18,115 nucleotides of DNA, from positions 1 through 18,115 of the forward strand of contig CAUEKL010000021.1 in NCBI GenBank assembly GCA_959018215.1, given 5' to 3'. This DNA is from an uncultured Gemmiger sp. (lineage in GTDB: Bacteria > Bacillota > Clostridia > Oscillospirales > Ruminococcaceae). The position numbers and the translations under genes were made by a program. The notes below the pieces were generated by a model. It made no database searches and was not told the origin of the DNA. It saw only the letters and a program-made list of their open reading frames with translations. Positions within the stretch are counted from its first letter, which is position 1, and each line of letters starts with the position of its first letter. Below, piece after piece: positions 14,349 through 18,115 of the stretch.

Positions 14349-14489
14349 ATGAAAAAGTTTGTCTGCTTCCCAGCGGACTTGGAATCCGGGTCCCTGTTCC
14401 CGGATGTTCCCTTTGGGAACAATTACAGAATACCCGAAAGATGTGACAGAAAAGTGATGGTTCTTTCAAGAAATTACGAAAGAACTTGA
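14349..14489 (+). CDS. Possible 46-aa small ORF upstream of queH
   Basis: An ATG at 14349 follows GAGGAG by three bases, a rather tight spacing, and runs 46 codons to TGA (14487-14489). The peptide begins MKKFVCFPADLESG and ends VLSRNYERT. It has no membrane segment and no recognisable domain. It overlaps two hairpins, so its codons may simply be leader RNA structure. It could be a leader peptide for queH; I consider it doubtful. Confidence 0.22.
   Translation: MKKFVCFPADLESGSLFPDVPFGNNYRIPERCDRKVMVLSRNYERT
14384..14405. repeat. Second hairpin with loop TCCCTGTT
   Basis: ATCCGGG (14384-14390) pairs with CCCGGAT (14399-14405) around TCCCTGTT, the same 8-base loop as the hairpin 100 bp upstream although the stems differ. 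A third, smaller hairpin, GTTCCC-TTT-GGGAAC, follows at 14406-14420. Confidence 0.65.
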
Positions 14490-14528
14490 AATACTCTGTG
14501 AATAAACCCGCAAGGAAGGAATTCCATC

Positions 14529-15188
14529 ATGCCCAACCGCATCAACTATGAACTGGAAATGGAAAAGACCCTCCGGGCTTTGGCCGCCGAGGGCCGTCGC
14601 CCCCGGCTTTTGCTGCATGCCTGTTGTGCCCCCTGTTCCAGCGCCACCCTGGAGCGTCTGGCCGACGCCTTCGAGGTGACCATCCTCTATTACAATCCCA
14701 ACATTGCCCCGCCGGAGGAATACCACCGCCGGGCGGACGAGCTGGACCGGTTCGTGCAGGACGCCGGGTATGCGGGGCGGGGCATCACGGTGGTGCGCCT
14801 GCCCTACGATCCCCAGGAATTCTACACTGCCGTGCGCGGGCTGGAGAAGGAACCGGAAAAGGGCGAGCGCTGCACCGTGTGCTATCGCCTGCGGCTGGAA
14901 CAGGCCGCCCGCTACGCCGCCGAACACAACTTTGAATGGTTCACCACCACCCTGTCCATCTCCCCCATGAAGGACCCGGTACGGCTGAACACCATCGGCA
15001 CCGAGCTGGCGGAGCAATACGGGGTACGGTACCTGCAAAGCGAGTTCCGCAAGAAGGACGGCTATAAGCGCAGCCTGACCCTGAGCAGTGAATACGGGCT
15101 GTACCGGCAGGACTACTGCGGGTGCATCTTCAGCAAACAGGAGCGGGAACGCCAGGAGGCAGCCCGCCGGAAGGAGACAGAAGAATGA
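14529..15188 (+). CDS. queH: Epoxyqueuosine reductase QueH
   Basis: A cytoplasmic iron-sulfur enzyme catalysing the last step of queuosine synthesis, the reduction of epoxyqueuosine in tRNA; it replaces QueG in many anaerobes. At 219 aa it has the expected length. The diagnostic motifs of the family (formerly DUF208) are present: LLLHACCAPCSS with the vicinal cysteines C32/C33 and C36, GERCTVCYRLRL with C115/C118, and YCGCIFS with C197/C199, plus the conserved TTLSISPMKD segment. The ATG at 14529 follows AAGGAAGGA. The next gene starts inside its stop codon (ATGA). Its target tRNAs include tRNA-His(GTG) at the right edge of the window. Upstream regulation is unclear; no recognisable preQ1 riboswitch was seen. 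Confidence 0.95.
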   Translation: MPNRINYELEMEKTLRALAAEGRRPRLLLHACCAPCSSATLERLADAFEVTILYYNPNIAPPEEYHRRADELDRFVQDAGYAGRGITVVRLPYDPQEFYTAVRGLEKEPEKGERCTVCYRLRLEQAARYAAEHNFEWFTTTLSISPMKDPVRLNTIGTELAEQYGVRYLQSEFRKKDGYKRSLTLSSEYGLYRQDYCGCIFSKQERERQEAARRKETEE

Positions 15189-16183
15189 AACGGATTCTGG
15201 TGGCATTGCCCCTGAACGAAGAACAGTGCGACCGGCTGCACCGGGCCGCCCCCGGCACCCAGATGCAGATCACCGCCCGGCCGACGGAAGAGGACATTCT
15301 GTGGGCGGACGTAATCATGGGCAACGTGCCGGTGGAGATCATCCACAAAAACGACCACCTGGAATGGTTCCAGAGCAACTTTGCAGGCCCTGACCCCTAT
15401 CTGGAGCCGGGTGTGCTGCCCGAAGGCTGTGTTGTGACCAACGCCACCGGCGCCTACGGGCTGGCCATCAGCGAGTGGATGCTGGGCATGTGGCTGGGGC
15501 TGTGCAAAGACCTGTTTTTGTACCGGGACCGGCAGAACCGCTGTGAGTGGGACGCCATTGAGCGGCCGGTGCGCAGTGTGGACGGGTCCCGGGTGCTCTG
15601 CGTGGGGCTGGGGGACATCGGTTCCAGCTTTGCCCGCCGGGCCCATGCCATGGGTGCCCGGGTGGTGGGGGTGCGCCGCCATGCGCCTGACACCTGTCCC
15701 TCTTACTGCGAGCGGGTGGTGGGCCAGGAGGACCTGGACGCCGAGCTGCCCGAAGCCGATCTGGTGGCCCTGAGCCTGCCCGGCACCGACGAGACCGTTC
15801 ATCTCTTTGACGCCGCCCGCCTTGCCCGGATGAAGCCGGGGGCCATCCTGATGAATGTGGGCCGGGGCACGGCGGTGGACACCGACGCCCTGACCGCCGC
15901 CCTGCAGAGCGGGCATCTGTTCGGCGCGGCCCTGGACGTGACCGACCCGGAGCCTCTGCCCGCCGACCATCCTTTGTGGAAGCAGCCCAACGTGCTCATC
16001 ACTCCGCACATTTCGGGACGGTTCAGCCTGCCCCGGACCCTGGACAACATTGTGGACATTTTTGTCCGCAACCTGCACCACTATCTCAACGGCGAGACCC
16101 TGGACAACCAGATGTCCCGCCGTACCCACTATGTGAGCGAGGACACCGCCGGGCAGCGGCTGCGCTGCGAGCCCGACGACTGA
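15185..16183 (+). CDS. D-isomer-specific 2-hydroxyacid dehydrogenase
   Basis: A 332-aa NAD(P)-dependent cytoplasmic oxidoreductase. The cofactor-binding Rossmann motif is GLGDIG (141-146), with basic R164/R165 at the end of the second strand (VVGVRRH), which may favour NADP over NAD. The catalytic triad is intact: R227 in NVGRG, E256 in DVTDPEPLP and H275 in TPHISG. The N-terminal half contains the substrate domain (for example WFQSNFAGPD). The substrate cannot be told from sequence; glyoxylate/hydroxypyruvate reductase-like and phosphoglycerate dehydrogenase-like are possibilities. The ATG at 15185 overlaps the queH stop by 4 bp and has GGAG eight bases upstream, so it is translationally coupled to queH, although no metabolic link is known to me. 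Confidence 0.93.
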   Translation: MKRILVALPLNEEQCDRLHRAAPGTQMQITARPTEEDILWADVIMGNVPVEIIHKNDHLEWFQSNFAGPDPYLEPGVLPEGCVVTNATGAYGLAISEWMLGMWLGLCKDLFLYRDRQNRCEWDAIERPVRSVDGSRVLCVGLGDIGSSFARRAHAMGARVVGVRRHAPDTCPSYCERVVGQEDLDAELPEADLVALSLPGTDETVHLFDAARLARMKPGAILMNVGRGTAVDTDALTAALQSGHLFGAALDVTDPEPLPADHPLWKQPNVLITPHISGRFSLPRTLDNIVDIFVRNLHHYLNGETLDNQMSRRTHYVSEDTAGQRLRCEPDD

Positions 16184-16228
16184 GCCCCCTATCCGCCCCT
16201 CCCTTCTTAAAACCGAGAGGTCTTGTGT

Positions 16229-17527
16229 ATGACATTCTTCAATCTGGTCTGGCTCTTCTTCTGCTATTCCTTCTTCGGCTGGCTGGCCGAGGTCCTGTTT
16301 ACCGCCCTGCGCCGTCGCCGCTACCAGGACCGGGGCGTGCTGGGTGGGCCCTTGTGCCTGATCTACGGTGTGGCGGGCTGCATCATCACCGTGGGTCTGC
16401 GGGAACTGGCCATGGACAGCTGGTTCTTCCTCTTCCTGTTCAGCGCCGTCATTGCCACGGCGGTGGAATGGGTCGGCGGACACATTCTGGAACGGTTCAG
16501 TGACGCCCGCTGGTGGGACTACTCCAACCGCCGTTTCAACCTAGACGGGTACATCTGCCTGACGGCCTCGGTCTTCTGGGGCATTCTGGGCGTGGTGGCC
16601 GTCAAATGGGTGGCACCCCTGCTCCTGCATGTCTTTGCCCTGCTGCCGCCTCTGGCCGGTCAGGTCCTGATCTGGGTGCTGCTGGCTTTGCTGGCCCTGG
16701 ACAGCATCGGCACCGTGCTGACCCTGGCCGGTATCCGGTACCGCTTCTCCCGGGCACAGGAGGTGCACAACCGTCTGGCTGCCATGACCCTGGACCTGGG
16801 CATGTGGGTGCTGGGCTGCACCGAGCGCCGCATGACCAAGGCCTATCCCCAGGCCAACTTTGTGCGCCCCAAGCGGGAAAAGAGCACCGTTTTTGCCGAA
16901 GGATGCAGCTTCTACAAGCTGTTCCTGCTTTTTGTCATCGGCGCTTTTCTGGGGGATGTGGCCGAGACCATCTTCTGCCGCATCACCGCCGGGGTGTGGA
17001 TGAGCCGGTCCAGTCTGGTGTGGGGGCCGTTCTCCATCGTGTGGGGGCTGGCCATTGCTCTGGTCACCCTGCTGCTCTACCGCTACAAGGACAAGAGCGC
17101 CAGCTGGCTGTTTGTGGCCGGTACCCTGCTGGGCGGCGCTTACGAATACCTGTGCAGCGTCTTTACCGAGATCGTCTTCGGCGCTGTGTTCTGGGATTAC
17201 AGCAAGATCCCCTTCAACCTGGGCGGGCGCATCAACCTGCTGTACTGCTTCTTCTGGGGCTTTGCGGCGGTGGCCTGGTTCAAGATCTTCTACCCGCCCC
17301 TGTCCGCGGGCATTGAAAAGCTGCCCCGCCGGTTGGGCACCGTTCTCACCTGGTGCCTGGTGGTGTTCATGTGCGTGAACATGGCGGTGAGCTCGGCGGC
17401 CCTGTCCCGCTACACCGCCCGCATCGAAGGCAAACCTGCCGACAGCAAGGTGGCTGTGTATCTGGACGAGCACTTCGACAACGCCCGGATGGAGCGCATC
17501 TACCCCAAGTTCGTGCACACCGGCTGA
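16229..17527 (+). CDS. Internally duplicated CmpB/DUF1113-type membrane protein (putative ABC-transporter type IV)
   Basis: A 432-aa polytopic membrane protein made of two copies of the same unit (about residues 8-125 and 230-352), separated by a cytoplasmic linker rich in charged residues. Matching landmarks recur with an offset of about 225 residues: FFGWLAE then GGPLCLIYG in copy one, FLGDVAE then WGPFSIVWG in copy two, and WWDYSNRRFNLDG (95-107) against FWDYSKIPFNLGG (321-333). This matches family PF06541, named putative ABC-transporter type IV; its function is not established. The ATG at 16229 has GAGAGG eight bases upstream; an in-frame TTG at 16223 is too close to that site. It follows the dehydrogenase by 45 bp with no terminator between, so it is probably the last gene of the queH operon. 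Confidence 0.85.
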   Translation: MTFFNLVWLFFCYSFFGWLAEVLFTALRRRRYQDRGVLGGPLCLIYGVAGCIITVGLRELAMDSWFFLFLFSAVIATAVEWVGGHILERFSDARWWDYSNRRFNLDGYICLTASVFWGILGVVAVKWVAPLLLHVFALLPPLAGQVLIWVLLALLALDSIGTVLTLAGIRYRFSRAQEVHNRLAAMTLDLGMWVLGCTERRMTKAYPQANFVRPKREKSTVFAEGCSFYKLFLLFVIGAFLGDVAETIFCRITAGVWMSRSSLVWGPFSIVWGLAIALVTLLLYRYKDKSASWLFVAGTLLGGAYEYLCSVFTEIVFGAVFWDYSKIPFNLGGRINLLYCFFWGFAAVAWFKIFYPPLSAGIEKLPRRLGTVLTWCLVVFMCVNMAVSSAALSRYTARIEGKPADSKVAVYLDEHFDNARMERIYPKFVHTG

Positions 17528-17541
17528 CGTTCCCAATACCA

Positions 17542-17587
17542 AAAACGGCCCCTCCGGGAAAAGTCTATTTCCCGAAGGGGCCGTTTT
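17542..17587. terminator. Strong bidirectional terminator between CmpB-type and DUF1540 genes
   Basis: AAAACGGCCCC (17542-17552) pairs with GGGGCCGTTTT (17577-17587), and GGGAAA pairs with TTTCCC inside, making a long, nearly continuous stem. It serves both converging genes: U-tracts occur in each direction. Confidence 0.9.
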
Positions 17588-17606
17588 GCACTGCCGCAAA
17601 AAGCAG

Positions 17607-17765
17607 TTACTTCTGTTCGTAGCTCTGGCAGAAGTGCGGGGTATCCACACCGGAGGAAGCGTTGTCGGAGTGGTGGGTGATCTTGATCTGGCTCAGGTCA
17701 CATTTCTGGCAGTCGATGTTGTGGGCGCAGGCGTCCACATCGCAGAAAACACCGCGGTTTTCCAT
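17607..17765 (-). CDS. DUF1540 domain-containing small cysteine protein
   Basis: A 52-aa protein with cysteines at 8, 13, 19, 22 and 46 in the DUF1540 pattern (VFCDVDACAHN, then DCQKCDLSQIKI, then PHFCQSY). DUF1540 proteins are common in Clostridia and related Firmicutes and are thought to bind metal; their function is unknown. The ATG at 17765 follows AAGGAAGGT at good spacing; an in-frame upstream ATG at 17795 would overlap that region and is less likely. It is monocistronic, ending at the shared terminator. I found only a weak promoter-like match (CATACT near 17824-17829). Confidence 0.88.
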   Translation of the reverse strand: MENRGVFCDVDACAHNIDCQKCDLSQIKITHHSDNASSGVDTPHFCQSYEQK

Positions 17766-17865
17766 GGGAGTCACCTTCCTTTCAAGGCAAAGCATTTTGG
17801 GGGACGGCGTTTGCCGCCATGCAAGGTAAGTATGCCCCGCCCTGGGCAGGATTAAACATGTCCGG

Positions 17866-17903
17866 AAAAGAAAACACGCCCCCGTCCGTGACGGGGGCGT
17901 GTT
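17866..17903 (-). terminator. Terminator of tRNA-Gln
   Basis: AAACACGCCCCCGT (from 17872) pairs perfectly over 14 bp with ACGGGGGCGTGTTT (to 17904) around a five-base loop. On the minus strand it is followed by TTTTCTTTT. The arm begins right at the tRNA 3' end, sharing one base with it. Confidence 0.85.
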
Positions 17904-17978
17904 TGGTTGGGCCGGCGAGGTTCGAACTCACGAATGGCGGAGTCAAAGTCCGCTGCCTTACCACTTGGCTACGGCCCA
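17904..17978 (-). tRNA. tRNA-Gln (anticodon TTG)
   Basis: Read on the minus strand, acceptor arms TGGGCCG and CGGCCCA are followed by A and an encoded CCA. The anticodon stem GCGGA/TCCGC holds the loop CTTTGAC, giving anticodon TTG, which reads CAA. The D arm (GCC...GGC) and T loop TTCGAAC are canonical. A GC-rich palindrome (17985-18000) lies just upstream and no promoter is evident in the short gap to tRNA-His, so co-transcription with partial read-through is possible. Confidence 0.95.
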
Positions 17979-18011
17979 GCAACAGGCGGCCGGGGCCGCC
18001 GAAATCCTAAG

Positions 18012-18050
18012 AAAAAAGACCGCGCAGCTTTTATCCACTGTGCGGTCTTT
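18012..18050 (-). terminator. Terminator-like hairpin between tRNA-His and tRNA-Gln
   Basis: AAAGACCGCGCAG (18015-18027) pairs with CTGTGCGGTCTTT (18038-18050) with one G-T wobble. On the minus strand it is followed by six T. It would end the tRNA-His transcript, although tRNA-Gln lacks an obvious promoter of its own in the remaining 33 bases. Confidence 0.8.
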
Positions 18051-18052
18051 GG

Positions 18053-18115
18053 TGGGGTGCCTAGAGGGATTCGAACCCTCGGCCTCCAGAGCCACAATCT
18101 GGCGCGCTAACCAAC
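18053..18115 (-). tRNA. tRNA-His (anticodon GTG), 5' end cut by window edge
   Basis: Sixty-three bases are visible. The minus-strand anticodon stem CCAGA/TCTGG encloses TTGTGGC, giving anticodon GTG. The T arm GAGGG-TTCGAAT-CCCTC is canonical. The 3' end reads TAGGCAC, then C73 and CCA; C73 is the base that pairs with the extra G-1 of tRNA-His. The acceptor 5' strand and part of the D arm lie beyond the window. Confidence 0.93.

Larger units (their letters stand above)
14103..14528. other. Structured intergenic region between MATE gene and queH (426 bp)
   Basis: This holds, in order, a consensus promoter, a possible ~120-nt RNA ending in a strong terminator, two hairpins with the same loop, a short GTTCCC/GGGAAC hairpin (14406-14420), a possible 46-codon ORF, and an overlapping inverted repeat near 14460-14490. 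There is no clear protein family in it. It could be the leader of the queH operon, an independent small RNA locus, or both. Confidence 0.6.

Noticed and set aside
1..18115. CRISPR arrays, insertion sequences, rRNA genes
   Set aside because: No regularly spaced direct repeats, transposase-like proteins with terminal inverted repeats, or rRNA sequence were seen on reading through the window.

Overview
This window looks like chromosome from an obligately or facultatively anaerobic, GC-rich member of the Firmicutes/Clostridia. A gut Oscillospiraceae/Ruminococcaceae-type organism is my best guess. The evidence is a class III (oxygen-sensitive) ribonucleotide reductase with its activase, strong AGGAGG-type ribosome binding sites, a DUF1540 protein, a MarR/MATE pair and a QueH-type epoxyqueuosine reductase. 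The species assignment is inference only.

Layout, left to right. (1) 1-3224: anaerobic ribonucleotide reduction. nrdD (minus strand, cut by the left edge just after its glycyl-radical motif) and nrdG (plus strand) are divergently transcribed from a 456-bp control region. That region holds two good sigma70-type promoters and three NrdR-box-like palindromes. (2) 3248-3432: a tRNA-Leu(CAA) gene with its own promoter and terminator. (3) 3498-12006: a three-gene minus-strand operon. Transcription order is a 444-aa protein with a possible PIN/NYN-like nuclease core, a 913-aa SF2 helicase with a six-cysteine insertion, and a 1411-aa Hel308/Ski2-like SF2 helicase carrying a C-terminal TIR domain. The operon is visibly less GC-rich than its flanks and lies between a tRNA gene and ordinary chromosomal genes. 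I infer that it is an antiviral defence cassette. I do not recognise it as a named system, and it is the most interesting item here. (4) 12227-14102: a MarR-type repressor, with a TTG start and a likely self-operator palindrome, translationally coupled to a MATE efflux pump. (5) 14103-14528: a 426-bp gap with a consensus promoter, a strong terminator that together may define a ~120-nt RNA, two hairpins with an identical 8-nt loop, and a possible 46-codon ORF. (6) 14529-17587: queH, a D-2-hydroxyacid dehydrogenase overlapping it by 4 bp, and an internally duplicated CmpB/DUF1113-type membrane protein, ending at a strong terminator. (7) 17607-18115: minus-strand DUF1540 small protein, tRNA-Gln(TTG) and the 3' part of tRNA-His(GTG), with terminators between them.

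How the parts work together. nrdD/nrdG supply dNTPs without oxygen and are probably co-repressed by NrdR, encoded elsewhere. In the putative defence operon the helicases would sense or remodel invading nucleic acid, the TIR domain would be the NAD-consuming effector, and the PIN/NYN-like protein would be a possible nuclease. This model rests on domain logic only. QueH makes queuosine for GUN-anticodon tRNAs, a class that includes the tRNA-His(GTG) found at the right edge.
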